From Alistipes sp. (GTDB taxonomy: Bacteria; Bacteroidota; Bacteroidia; Bacteroidales; Rikenellaceae): DNA of 39,156 nucleotides. The notes under the pieces are model-generated. The model was not told the origin of the DNA. It made no database searches and saw only the letters and a program-made list of their open reading frames with translations. The position numbers were made by a program, and so were the translations under genes. Location: contig JAFZFR010000107.1 of the NCBI GenBank assembly GCA_017555805.1, positions 1-39,156 on the forward strand, in the 5' to 3' direction. Shown piece after piece: positions 17,536 through 26,370 of this stretch (its first letter is position 1; every line of letters starts with the position of its first letter).

Positions 17536-17570
17536 CAAAAAAAAGAGGAAAAACCTTTCGATTTTTCCTC
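17536..17570 (-). terminator. intrinsic terminator of tRNA-fMet
   Basis: On the minus strand, GAGGAAAAA pairs with TTTTTCCTC around an 8-nt loop and is followed by eight T residues, directly after the encoded CCA. Confidence 0.88.
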
Positions 17571-17572
17571 TA

Positions 17573-17648
<76 letters not shown>

Positions 17649-17696
17649 ATGTATCTTTATGTGAGCCGAAACCCTACATTTCGTATTTTGGTAGTG

Positions 17697-17727
17697 CAAA
17701 GATAGTGACAATTTTGTTATCTGCAAA
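17697..17727 (-). promoter_or_regulatory. Bacteroidetes-type promoter of tRNA-fMet
   Basis: On the minus strand, TTTG (17724-17727), a 19-base spacer and TATCTTTG (17697-17704), about 49 bases before the tRNA. Confidence 0.85.
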
Positions 17728-17803
17728 TTTATTTACAACTTTTTTATCACACAAAAAGCCAACGCGTTGATTTTCAGTGTATCACAACGCAATAAATTTT
17801 TCG

Positions 17804-19612
17804 CTATTTTATGCAGCGAGCCACGATTTCCGACAAATCGGCCACCTGACGGGTTGCGCCGCGCGCAATGGCCTTCTTGCACAAAGGGCACGCCGTAACG
17901 ATTGTTTGAGCCCCCGTCTCCTCGAGTTGTGACGCCACGCCCTGGGCTATCTTCAACTGCTGGGCGTCGCTGATTGCCGTGTTCGCCACCGACGAGCCGC
18001 AGCAGAGCGCATCGTGGCGTGTATGCTCGGGTTCAAGCAGTTCACCCACCGCCTCGATTACGGCGCGAGGCTCATCATAGATACCGCTTCCGCGACCCAG
18101 TTCGCAAGGGTCGTGATAGGTGAATGTAGCACCCTGCTCACGCCCCACATTGAGCCTACCCTGCTCCATCAGGCGCAGAATATACTCCGAGTGGTGCAGC
18201 ACCTCGACACCCTCAAGATGATACTCCTCGCGAAAGACCTTCAGACATATCGGGCACGAGGTGACGAGCGTCGTGATGCCGTGCTTTGCAAAGAGCGACT
18301 TGTTGTACTCCACCATCTTGCGCGCCGAGTCCACCTCGCCCGAGAGCATCAGCGGACGACCGCAGCACGCGCCACCCTCCTTGTCGGCCCACCACACCTC
18401 TTCGCCCGCCGCCTCGAAGATGCGCTTCATCGACGACATCGTGTTGGGGGTCAGCAGGGTCATACACCCCGCAAAGTAGCCTACCCTACCCTCGCCCAGC
18501 GAGCGATCGACGCCACGCAGATAGTTATAACGCCCCTCGTGAGGGATGTTACGCATCGACGAGCGCGAGTTCAGGCGCAGCGTGTTAAGGTTGATGCCCA
18601 CAGGACACACCTGCTCGCAACGGCCGCACATCAGGCAGTTGTTGGCAATCTTCTGCTGGAGCATATTGTAACGGCGGTCACGCAGGAAATAGACCGACTG
18701 CACCTCGTTGATACCCAACTGCGACTGCAACTGGCAAGGGTCGATACATATTCCGCAGCGCGAGCACGCCTCCACCTCGAAGTTATCGTACGACTTCTCC
18801 ATCGCCTCGGGGCGAAGTCTGTAATGGCGCAGGAAGATAAGCGGAATCTCGGTAAAGATATGCATATATCGCGAGAATGGCATCGCAACGAAAAAGATAC
18901 CCAGCGCCAGCGAGTACATCCACCACAGAGGCTCATACGCATAGCCCAGCGCACCCTCGCCCATCACGCTGTCGAGCAACCGCCCGAGACCGCCCGTAAG
19001 GAAACTACCGCCGCCATATATAGCTGCCGTAACGCTCTCGGCGAGCAGTCGCAGAGGAAAGACAAACCACAGAGCCGACAACGCCACGCGGTCGAAGAGG
19101 ATGTGGTTTGTGGTCTTACGCATACCCAGCGCCCTTGAGCGCAGACGCTTCAGCCACGCCATAGCCACACCCGAGAGGACAAAGAGCAGCAGGAAGTCCA
19201 TAGCAAAGTCGAACACAGGTTTGTGAGCCGTAATGCCATTCAGCGGCACGAAATACTTAAAAAAGACATGTCCCTGCAACGGCACCCACTGAAAACCGAG
19301 GTAGGCGACCGTCTCCGCCCAGCCCACCGCAATCAGCAGAAACCAGCCAAACGCGAGACTCATATGCATATAACCCAGGCGCGCATCGACCTTAAAGATG
19401 CGGCGGTGCAGCAGCGACTCTCTCACCACCTCCCACAACGCCCGCAGGGTGCTCATTGAGAAGACGCCCTTCGCAATCAGCCGCCAATCCTTGCGCGGCA
19501 GGTTACGCAGCCACGATATATATTTCACTGCGATTACGGCGAACATTATCGACGCACCCGCAATGAAGGGGATACAGAAACTTGCAAAAAAGGTCATATC
19601 AGAAATCTCCAA
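17804..19612 (-). CDS. HdrE-HdrD-like membrane iron-sulfur oxidoreductase
   Basis: A 602-residue fusion. Residues 1 to about 275 are a NarI/HdrE-type membrane domain with about five helices and candidate haem ligands (the His of YMHMSLAFGW, the His of SRYMHIFTE). Two 4Fe-4S motifs follow (CSRCGICIDPC and CLMCGRCEQVCPVG), then two CCG domains (GCMTLL, GGACCGRP, SCPIC; then DPCELGRG, ALCCGSS, ACPLC). This is the HdrD/DsrK plan fused to its cytochrome. It probably exchanges electrons between menaquinone and a cytosolic disulfide or iron-sulfur partner. Last gene of the operon; its start overlaps the preceding gene by 14 bases. Confidence 0.85.
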   Translation of the reverse strand: MEISDMTFFASFCIPFIAGASIMFAVIAVKYISWLRNLPRKDWRLIAKGVFSMSTLRALWEVVRESLLHRRIFKVDARLGYMHMSLAFGWFLLIAVGWAETVAYLGFQWVPLQGHVFFKYFVPLNGITAHKPVFDFAMDFLLLFVLSGVAMAWLKRLRSRALGMRKTTNHILFDRVALSALWFVFPLRLLAESVTAAIYGGGSFLTGGLGRLLDSVMGEGALGYAYEPLWWMYSLALGIFFVAMPFSRYMHIFTEIPLIFLRHYRLRPEAMEKSYDNFEVEACSRCGICIDPCQLQSQLGINEVQSVYFLRDRRYNMLQQKIANNCLMCGRCEQVCPVGINLNTLRLNSRSSMRNIPHEGRYNYLRGVDRSLGEGRVGYFAGCMTLLTPNTMSSMKRIFEAAGEEVWWADKEGGACCGRPLMLSGEVDSARKMVEYNKSLFAKHGITTLVTSCPICLKVFREEYHLEGVEVLHHSEYILRLMEQGRLNVGREQGATFTYHDPCELGRGSGIYDEPRAVIEAVGELLEPEHTRHDALCCGSSVANTAISDAQQLKIAQGVASQLEETGAQTIVTACPLCKKAIARGATRQVADLSEIVARCIK

Positions 19613-19928
19613 GTTTGCGTTTAATCAACATTACCACACCGCGCGTATTGATGCCTCGTGGGCAGACCAGACGGCACTTTCCGCACAGCATACACTTATT
19701 CATCTCCTCGTAGGCACCCTGATACTCGCCTCGGCGCACCAGCGTGTGTACCTTGCGGAAGTTGAACTCCGTAAGGTTGCCCGCCGTACAGGTTGCCGTA
19801 CACGAGCCACAGCCGATGCACGACTGTAACTCGGGCATCTCGCGCGTAATCTCGCTACTCTTACGCAGGTTGTTGCGGTCGATATCTATCGCGCGGGGCT
19901 TGCTTATTGAAAATCCGAAGTTAATCAT
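19599..19928 (-). CDS. HdrC-like 4Fe-4S protein (small)
   Basis: A 109-residue ferredoxin-like subunit with two 4Fe-4S motifs, CIGCGSCTATC and CMLCGKCRLVCPRG. The length and Cys spacing fit the HdrC family, which wires HdrA to HdrB/HdrD. It lies 12 bases after the HdrA-like gene and overlaps the HdrED fusion, so it probably forms the link to the membrane subunit. Confidence 0.85.
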   Translation of the reverse strand: MINFGFSISKPRAIDIDRNNLRKSSEITREMPELQSCIGCGSCTATCTAGNLTEFNFRKVHTLVRRGEYQGAYEEMNKCMLCGKCRLVCPRGINTRGVVMLIKRKLGDF

Positions 19929-19940
19929 ACCATTGCCTTT

Positions 19941-20954
19941 TTATCTCTTTGCGAGCCACTCCACCACGGCGCGTGCCGCCGCTGTGCCCTCGTTCATCGA
20001 CTCACCCACATTCTTGGGTGCAGTGACTGCGCCAGCATAGAATATGCCCTCGCGGTTGCTCTCCACATTGTGCAGGAACGAGTCGCGCGGCTGCATAAAA
20101 CCGCTTGGCTGCGCCTTGAGTCCGCACTCCGCCACAAGGTTCTCGTTCAGCGCGTTGGACTTCATTCCCACCAGCAGCACGAGCATATCCACCGCCATCT
20201 TGAGCGGGCGACCCGTCAGCGTATCCTCCGCCTTGATTTGCAGGCGGCAGTCGATTGTTGGGCTCACCTCCGAGATGCGACCCCTCACGAAGTGAACATT
20301 GTAATCCACCTGCGCCTCGCGGTACATCTCCTCATAGCCAGGGCCGAACATACGAATATCCATATAGAAGTTAAAGATATCCGCCCCAGGAAACATTCGC
20401 TTCAACTCCATCGCCTGCTTCACACCCGTCACGCAGCACACCTTCGAGCAGTGACGCTGACACACCTTCTCATCGCGCGAGCCCACGCAGTGCAGTATGG
20501 CTATGCGGCGAGGCGTCACACCCGACTTTAGGCGCACCGCACCCTCGTTGAACATACGCTCAAGGTCTGCCGAGGTGATTACATTATCGTAAATGCCGTA
20601 GCCGTACTCCTCCTTTACCTTTGCGTCGAAGAGGGTAAAGCCCGTCGCCACCACCACCGAGTCGCACTCCAGCACCTCGCCCGAGGTCAGAACGACCCTG
20701 TCAGAGGCAATCTTTGCCGCCTCACAACCCGTTCTCACCGCAAGATTTGGCGATGATATCAACCTTGAGCGCAACTCCGCCAGCACCTCCTCGGCGGGCG
20801 TAAATGTGGGGAAGAGTTTGTGCCAGTTACGGATTTTTCCGCCCAGTTCGCTCTCCTTCTCCAGTATGGTGACAGCCACGCCCTGACGCAGCAACTCGCT
20901 CGCGCACTGCATACCCGCGACTCCACCACCTATGACTATTGTGTGATATCCCAT
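19941..20954 (-). CDS. HdrA/QmoA-like flavoprotein, short form
   Basis: A 337-residue FAD-dependent oxidoreductase. The N-terminal dinucleotide fold GGGVAGMQCASELL, the HdrA-specific HCVGSRD and HCSKVCC segments (about residues 152-172), and a C-terminal FAD contact (GIFYAGAVTAPKNVGESM) are present. Full HdrA is about 650 residues with added ferredoxin domains; this protein is closer in size to QmoA (about 400) and lacks those domains. Two bases separate it from hdrB. Partner and substrate are unknown. Confidence 0.85.
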   Translation of the reverse strand: MGYHTIVIGGGVAGMQCASELLRQGVAVTILEKESELGGKIRNWHKLFPTFTPAEEVLAELRSRLISSPNLAVRTGCEAAKIASDRVVLTSGEVLECDSVVVATGFTLFDAKVKEEYGYGIYDNVITSADLERMFNEGAVRLKSGVTPRRIAILHCVGSRDEKVCQRHCSKVCCVTGVKQAMELKRMFPGADIFNFYMDIRMFGPGYEEMYREAQVDYNVHFVRGRISEVSPTIDCRLQIKAEDTLTGRPLKMAVDMLVLLVGMKSNALNENLVAECGLKAQPSGFMQPRDSFLHNVESNREGIFYAGAVTAPKNVGESMNEGTAAARAVVEWLAKR

Positions 20955-20956
20955 CT

Positions 20957-22042
20957 CTACTTCTTCATCTTATATAAAACCTCTTGCGAGCAACTATTCA
21001 CAATCGCCGACTCGGGACGGCCTATATACTTGCCATCGCCACCCAGATACTTCGCCGAAGGGTCGTACTCCACGCCCATCTTATCCAGCAGCGGCTCTAC
21101 ATCGACCTGATGCATCTGCATTCCGAGTTCCCACGGGTCGTAGCCCAGCACCAGACCTGCCATCTCCTCGTAGGTCAGCACAGGTATGCCCGCGCCATTT
21201 TGTCCGTATGTCGTGCCCTCCATCTCGGCGAGCGTGTATTGCCACTTGTCAAGGAACATCGAGCATCCTGGGCAGTTGCAGACGATAAAGTCGGGCTTGT
21301 AGGGCGCCATACTCTCCAGTTTTCTCTGCGAGTTGGCAATCGAGTAGCCTCTGTTCGCCTGCACAAGGTAGTTCCTGAAGCCGAAGCCGCAGCAGTGTCG
21401 GCGCTCGGGGTAATCGACAATCTCACCTCCCCAACTCTCGACCATACCCGCCAGCACATAGGGGAACTCCGAGCCTCCGATTCCCTTCTTCGGGAATATC
21501 TTGGCGTAGTGGCAGCCGATGTGCTCCACCACCTTCAGCGGCTCGCCCGTATAGACATTCACTAACTTACGCTTCGCCTTGCGCGCAATCTCCTCGCGAT
21601 GGTGGAACATCACATCCGAGGTGTGGGCGAGATTTTTGGGCACTTTGAACTCTCTGCCCGTCGCCTTAAAGAGGTTTTCGCGGGTGCGCTCCTCCAGTTC
21701 GGGAAACTCCTCCCAGGTGGCGAGCAACTCGGTGTAGATACCAAACGAGGTGATGCACGACGAGGTGAAGTTCTCATATCCCGCCTCGCTCATCAGCGCA
21801 AACTGACGCGCCACAACGGTCATAATGGTCTCCAGCGGCACCACATCCGAGTGGTAGCCGATGCCCGTACACGATGTATGCAGAGGGTCGTCATATATGT
21901 CGCGACCCAAATCCTTACTCAATATATCCAGAAAGACCTTCTCGCTACCAGGAAAGAAGTTCTGGCGGATGCACGAACGAGCGTAGTAGTAGTTGTCGTC
22001 GGCAATATCTTTCTGATAATCAGTCCAACTTGACCTTTTCAT
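20957..22042 (-). CDS. HdrB-like heterodisulfide reductase subunit
   Basis: A 361-residue HdrB family protein. The C-terminal CCG domain is intact (GCHYAKIF, RHCCGFGF, CNCPGCSMFLD), giving the Cys set for a non-cubane cluster. The first CCG domain is less regular (SCTGIGYH, SCITSFG). There is an N-terminal extension of about 50 residues. In methanogens HdrB carries the heterodisulfide site; this organism is not expected to have coenzyme M/B, so the physiological disulfide is unknown. It lies 3 bases after the first hdrC. Confidence 0.85.
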   Translation of the reverse strand: MKRSSWTDYQKDIADDNYYYARSCIRQNFFPGSEKVFLDILSKDLGRDIYDDPLHTSCTGIGYHSDVVPLETIMTVVARQFALMSEAGYENFTSSCITSFGIYTELLATWEEFPELEERTRENLFKATGREFKVPKNLAHTSDVMFHHREEIARKAKRKLVNVYTGEPLKVVEHIGCHYAKIFPKKGIGGSEFPYVLAGMVESWGGEIVDYPERRHCCGFGFRNYLVQANRGYSIANSQRKLESMAPYKPDFIVCNCPGCSMFLDKWQYTLAEMEGTTYGQNGAGIPVLTYEEMAGLVLGYDPWELGMQMHQVDVEPLLDKMGVEYDPSAKYLGGDGKYIGRPESAIVNSCSQEVLYKMKK

Positions 22043-22045
22043 AGT

Positions 22046-22741
22046 CTAATAGTGTTCGTTAGAGTTGCGGGTATAGACCTCCATAAAATACTCCTCATCG
22101 GCGCCGTCGAAACCCATCTCGCGCGCCTTGCGCTCGGAGTGCTGCTCGATAAGGTCGAAGAACTCCTTGCCGCCCGTAACCTCAAAAATTCGGTGAATCT
22201 CCGCCATCGTCTGCTCGTCGCACTTGCGCAGCGCGCCAGCGCCCTCCTTGCCATAGACATCCGTATAGCGGCCATATATCTGCTCGTCGTTGTCGATTAT
22301 CCAGCGCCACACCGTACCCTGCTCGGGGTGCAGTTCGGGGCGTATGTTGCGAGGCGTGAGGCAGTAGCCCGTACGCAGGATATTATCGCCAATCGCGCGC
22401 TTGAGGGCAAACTGCTGGCGACCCTTCTCGCTCTCAACGAAGAAGCCCAACTTCTGCGACAGCGTACGCAGAGCCTGAATCACATAACCTGGGGTGTTAC
22501 CTCTGGGGCAGCGTGGTCGGCACGACATACACTCGCCGCAGTACCATATCTCCTCGCCCCTCATCAACTCCTCGATAGCCTCATCGTCGCGTGTCTGGAC
22601 GATGCTCACTATCTGGCGAGGGTCGTAGTTGTAGAATGCCGCCGCAGGACACACCGCCGTGCAGACACCGCAGTTCATACACGCAGTGAGCCCCTCCTTC
22701 AGGCGCACATCCTCCATCAGCATATCGAAATATTTTCCCAT
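22046..22741 (-). CDS. HdrC-like 4Fe-4S protein (long)
   Basis: A 231-residue protein with two 4Fe-4S motifs near the N-terminus, CMNCGVCTAVCP and CGECMSCRPRCPRG. A long helical, charged C-terminal region (about residues 90-231), absent from the small HdrC, follows. First gene of the Hdr-like operon. Upstream, a -7 box TAACTTTG overlaps an inverted repeat (22761-22782). Confidence 0.85.
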   Translation of the reverse strand: MGKYFDMLMEDVRLKEGLTACMNCGVCTAVCPAAAFYNYDPRQIVSIVQTRDDEAIEELMRGEEIWYCGECMSCRPRCPRGNTPGYVIQALRTLSQKLGFFVESEKGRQQFALKRAIGDNILRTGYCLTPRNIRPELHPEQGTVWRWIIDNDEQIYGRYTDVYGKEGAGALRKCDEQTMAEIHRIFEVTGGKEFFDLIEQHSERKAREMGFDGADEEYFMEVYTRNSNEHY

Positions 22742-22760
22742 TTTCCTGTTCTAAAAAAGC

Positions 22761-22783
22761 AACTTTGCCTGCGGACAAAGTTA
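22761..22783 (-). promoter_or_regulatory. inverted repeat overlapping the -7 box of the Hdr operon
   Basis: On the minus strand, TAACTTTG (22776-22783) is a good -7 element. Its AACTTTG is the left arm of a perfect inverted repeat, AACTTTG-N8-CAAAGTT, followed by GCTTTTTT. It could be an operator at the promoter or, if transcription starts further upstream, an attenuator hairpin. Confidence 0.5.
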
Positions 22784-22853
22784 CGGAAAGCGTTTCACTT
22801 ACGCGGTAGTATAAATACCTATTTTCCGCGGGGCGTTTTGGTACATTTGGACA

Positions 22854-22882
22854 CAAAAAAGGACTGCCCGATTGGGCAGTCC
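22854..22882 (-). terminator. intrinsic terminator of the GH127-like gene
   Basis: On the minus strand, GGACTGCCC-N4-GGGCAGTCC is followed by TTTTTT. It closes the transcript running from 28247 to 22912. Confidence 0.9.
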
Positions 22883-22911
22883 ATTCTATTTCAGGATAGG
22901 ACAAATAAAAC

Positions 22912-24948
22912 CTATCGCACAGGGAACTCTGTCATACGAAGAGTAGTACAGCCGTAAGGGATAAGTGTGATATCAACCTCGGCGCCAACCTCGCCCGCAG
23001 GCTCCTGCTGTGTGAGGTAGTTGATAGGACCAGCCGAGTTGCGGTGCATATGCCAGTTTGGCAACATATTAGCCTTCGCCTTAATCTTGATAGGCGCACC
23101 GTTCAAAGTCCAAGGAGTGTTGCTGCACTCGCCCTTCTCGACGATAAAGTTCTGCGCTACCGCCTCGCCGTGGAGATCCTTGTCACGAAGAGCCACATTC
23201 CAAGGTGTTGGAGATGTAACCTCATAGTAGTAAGGACCTAACCAGCGTGCGTCATCCTCGTTGCACTCGTGGCGCATCCAGCGCTCCTCCATACGCAAAG
23301 CATATACCAGCGGACCACGCTCCACGACAGCCGAGTAATCGTACCAACGAGAGATAGCCACCTCAGCGTTGAATGTGATAACCACCTGGTCACCATCAGC
23401 CCACTCGCGATTCAAGCGGATAGTACCCTTGCGAGGGCTCTCCGCCTTAACCTCGGCGCCATTTACTGTGAGGGTGTAACCCTTGCTCCACGCTGGCACG
23501 CGAAGGTCGAATGGGAACGCTGCCGACTTCTGCTTCTTGTCGGGGAATGAGAACGAGAATGCCACCTGCTCCTCGAATGGGTAGCAAGTCTGCTCGTTAA
23601 TCACTACTGCCACATCATTAACGGTTGTAGAGAGTGTCGATGGCGCATAAACCATTGCCGCAACACCACCCTCGGCACTCTTGAGCCAGAGGTTCTGCAC
23701 GAACTTTGGCCAGCCCTGGTGCAAGTTACAAGTACAGCAAGGGTAGCCGCTCAACACACCAAAGAGGATGTCGGTGCTATTGTGAGGTGTAGAGAAGTTA
23801 CGAGGCTTGCGAGTAACCTCCACCTGATTAATCTGCTGATAGTACTGACGAGCGTCGCCCTTGTCGGTAATCTGTGTTGGGAGGGCGTTGTATGTGATGC
23901 GCTCCAGGAGGTCGGCGTAGGTGTTGTCGCCAGTGATGCGGTACATCTCCTCCAACGAGTACATCATCTCGGTTGCAGTACACAACTCCGAGCCGCGTGT
24001 TGGGTCGCCGAAGTGAATCAACTCATCACCTGCCCACAGACCTGTTGGGAAGCCGATGGTCTGACGGATGCGGCGCAAAGCCTCCTGTGGAGCATTGAGG
24101 AACTTATCCTCCTTCGACTGCTGCCACCAGATGACTGGCTCCTTGAAGCCCTGACCGAGGTTTACGCAGTGGATGCTATTCTGGCGGAAGAGGTGGTCAT
24201 TGGTTGTGAAACGACCAGTCCAGTCGGCTGACTGCTGGTGCAAAATCTCACCCAACTGGAGCAACTTCTCGTCGCCAGTAATGTTATACAACCAGTGCAC
24301 AATCAGCAAGTTATCGCCTGCACGCTCGGTTGCCCAGAATGTCCAGTTACCCAGCGGAGTCTTTGGCAACTCCTTGAGCTGATAGTGGAAATAGTTTGTC
24401 ATAAACTCAACGACACGCTCGTCGGCTGTCGCCATATAGTACTGCTGCAAAATCTTCAGCGCCACCATACGAGGCCACCAGTCGAGTGCGTTGCCGCGCT
24501 GCATACCGTACATATAAGGGCGGTCGGTGTCAGGACCGAATGAGCCGCTCTCCTTCTGTGATGCGAGGATAGCCTCAACCCACTTGAGCGACTTTGCCTT
24601 GAGTGCCTCATCGCCCATAATATATGCCATTGGAAGTGCGCCGTCAATCCAGTATGGACCACGCTCCCAAGCGTCGCCCTCGCCACCGAGCCAAGCGTTG
24701 TTGTCACCACACACCAACTCGTAGAGCTGGTCGAGGTCGCCTGTCATACCGTTCAACATAATCTGCATCTGCTCACCCAGCCAGCCCTCGGGCTTAATCT
24801 CGCCGATAGGGAGTTGGGCATAAGGGGTCTCCACCAGCGGAGCGCGGTTGAATACGGGCTGTGGCGCAGGGGTCTTCTTCTTGCCCGCCGCCGACACTGT
24901 CAAAGCGCACATCATCGCAATTGCTGTAATAAAAGTTCTTAATTTCAT
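22912..24948 (-). CDS. secreted GH127/GH146-like glycoside hydrolase (DUF1680 family)
   Basis: A 678-residue protein with a Sec signal peptide (cleavage near residue 20) and an alpha/alpha-barrel of the beta-L-arabinofuranosidase superfamily. Visible signatures are GPYWIDGALPMAYIMGD, the GSELCTATEMMYSLE segment with a candidate acid/base Glu, and the Cys cluster YPCCTCNLHQGWPK that would hold zinc and the nucleophilic Cys. A beta-sandwich follows after about residue 430. It probably trims arabinose-containing plant glycans in the periplasm. It starts 27 bases after folA and may be cotranscribed, although it is functionally unrelated. Confidence 0.85.
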   Translation of the reverse strand: MKLRTFITAIAMMCALTVSAAGKKKTPAPQPVFNRAPLVETPYAQLPIGEIKPEGWLGEQMQIMLNGMTGDLDQLYELVCGDNNAWLGGEGDAWERGPYWIDGALPMAYIMGDEALKAKSLKWVEAILASQKESGSFGPDTDRPYMYGMQRGNALDWWPRMVALKILQQYYMATADERVVEFMTNYFHYQLKELPKTPLGNWTFWATERAGDNLLIVHWLYNITGDEKLLQLGEILHQQSADWTGRFTTNDHLFRQNSIHCVNLGQGFKEPVIWWQQSKEDKFLNAPQEALRRIRQTIGFPTGLWAGDELIHFGDPTRGSELCTATEMMYSLEEMYRITGDNTYADLLERITYNALPTQITDKGDARQYYQQINQVEVTRKPRNFSTPHNSTDILFGVLSGYPCCTCNLHQGWPKFVQNLWLKSAEGGVAAMVYAPSTLSTTVNDVAVVINEQTCYPFEEQVAFSFSFPDKKQKSAAFPFDLRVPAWSKGYTLTVNGAEVKAESPRKGTIRLNREWADGDQVVITFNAEVAISRWYDYSAVVERGPLVYALRMEERWMRHECNEDDARWLGPYYYEVTSPTPWNVALRDKDLHGEAVAQNFIVEKGECSNTPWTLNGAPIKIKAKANMLPNWHMHRNSAGPINYLTQQEPAGEVGAEVDITLIPYGCTTLRMTEFPVR

Positions 24949-24975
24949 AGTATTTAATTTTAGGTTTTTCTGCTA

Positions 24976-25458
24976 TTATTTTACCCTCTCGTAGCGTTCA
25001 AACGCAAAGGGATAAGGGTACTTCTCACCGCAAGGATAGGCCTCCTGCTCAACGAGTTGCCACTGGCTCTCGTCCCACTCGGGGAACTTCGTGTCACCCT
25101 CATAGTCGTGCTCCACGCGCGTGAGGTAGAAGCGGTCGGCAACATCCAGCGCGAGGGCGTAAATCTGCGCTCCGCCGATGATGAAAACCTCCTCGTCGGC
25201 TGGGAACATCGCAATCGCCTCCTCCAACGAGCGGGCGATGGTGCAACCCTCGATATGCTCTGCCGTACGGCTGATGACCACATTTGTGCGGTTTGGCAGC
25301 GGACGACCCAGCGACTCATAGGTCTTGCGACCCATAATCACGGGATGACCCGAGGTGGTGCGCTTGAAGAAGCGCAAATCCTCCGAGATGTGCCACAGCA
25401 AGGCGTTCTTATCTCCTATGGTGCCGTTTTGTGCGACGGCTACAATAATGCTTACCAT
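24976..25458 (-). CDS. folA: dihydrofolate reductase
   Basis: A 160-residue DHFR reducing dihydrofolate to tetrahydrofolate with NADPH. The start SIIVAVAQNGTIGDKNALLWH, the GHPVIMGRKTYESLGRPLPNR stretch (split here: GHPVIMGRKTYES and LPNR) and FIIGGAQIY are family motifs. It is 12 bases after thyA; the pair forms the usual thymidylate cycle unit. Confidence 0.97.
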   Translation of the reverse strand: MVSIIVAVAQNGTIGDKNALLWHISEDLRFFKRTTSGHPVIMGRKTYESLGRPLPNRTNVVISRTAEHIEGCTIARSLEEAIAMFPADEEVFIIGGAQIYALALDVADRFYLTRVEHDYEGDTKFPEWDESQWQLVEQEAYPCGEKYPYPFAFERYERVK

Positions 25459-25470
25459 CTTGAATTGTGT

Positions 25471-26370
25471 TTAGAATGACATTGGTGCCTTGATGGTCGG
25501 ATGTGGGTCGTAACCCTCCAGCGTGAAGTCCTCATAGCGGAAATCGAACACCGACTTAACCTCGGGATTGAGGTGCATCGTAGGCAGTGCGCGAGGCTCG
25601 CGCGAGAGTTGCTCATCCACCTGCTCCATATGGTTCAGGTAGAGGTGCGTGTCGCCCAGCGTGTGGACAAACTCGCCCGCCTCAAGACCGCACTCGCGTG
25701 CAATCATCATCGTCAAGAGTGCATACGACGCGATGTTGAAAGGCACGCCGAGGAATGTGTCTGCACTGCGCTGGTAGAGTTGGCACGACAGTTTGCCCTC
25801 CGCCACATAGAACTGGAACATAGTGTGGCAAGGCGGCAACGCCATCTCCTCGACATCCGCCACATTCCACGCCGAGACAATCATACGGCGCGAGTTAGGA
25901 TTATGCTTGATTGTATTGATTACATCCTTAATCTGGTCAATGGATGTGCCGTCGGGCTTACCCCACGAGCGCCACTGATAGCCATAGACATTCTTCAGGT
26001 CGCCATAGGCGTAACCCTCAATGGGTGAAGGTGTCTGCTGCTGCGCTGCCGCCAGAAACTCCTCCATAGCGATAGGCTCAACGCCACTCTTCGCGCACAA
26101 CTCCTTATAGAAACGATAGGCGTCGTTATCCCAGATGTGGACACCGTTATCGACCAGGTATTTGATGTTGGTATCACCCGCCAGGAACCACAACAACTCG
26201 TGAATCACACCCTTCAGGAATACGCGCTTGGTGGTGAGCAACGGAAATCCCTCGCTCAGGTCAAAACGCATCTGGTAGCCGAAGATGCTGCGTGTGCCGG
26301 TGCCAGTGCGGTCACCCTTCACAACGCCGTCGGTCTTAATCTTTTTCAGCAGGTCGAGATATTGTTTCAT
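25471..26370 (-). CDS. thyA: thymidylate synthase
   Basis: A 299-residue ThyA converting dUMP to dTMP with methylene-tetrahydrofolate. The active-site Cys is in [12 protein letters not shown], and the Arg and Asn ligands ([18 protein letters not shown]) are present. It is longer than the 264-residue E. coli enzyme because of an insertion of about 35 residues after [11 protein letters not shown], common in several lineages. It overlaps lpxH by 4 bases (ATGA) and precedes folA. Confidence 0.97.
   Translation of the reverse strand: MKQYLDLLKKIKTDGVVKGDRTGTGTRSIFGYQMRFDLSEGFPLLTTKRVFLKGVIHELLWFLAGDTNIKYLVDNGVHIWDNDAYRFYKELCAKSGVEPIAMEEFLAAAQQQTPSPIEGYAYGDLKNVYGYQWRSWGKPDGTSIDQIKDVINTIKHNPNSRRMIVSAWNVADVEEMALPPCHTMFQFYVAEGKLSCQLYQRSADTFLGVPFNIASYALLTMMIARECGLEAGEFVHTLGDTHLYLNHMEQVDEQLSREPRALPTMHLNPEVKSVFDFRYEDFTLEGYDPHPTIKAPMSF

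Larger units (their letters stand above)
17225..17572. other. 348-bp AT-rich non-coding stretch
   Basis: Upstream region of the two-gene pocket. It holds the right direct repeat (17450-17497) and the tRNA-fMet terminator (17536-17570). No convincing TTTG/TAnnTTTG promoter pair was found for the 258-residue gene, and no other gene is visible. Confidence 0.6.

Noticed and set aside
18014..19138. 374-codon open frame on the plus strand
   Set aside because: It lies wholly antisense to the HdrE-HdrD fusion, has His/Arg-rich low-information protein sequence and no family motifs. It is a GC-driven shadow frame.
22052..22957. 301-codon open frame on the plus strand
   Set aside because: Antisense to the long HdrC gene, whose 4Fe-4S motifs are clear on the minus strand.
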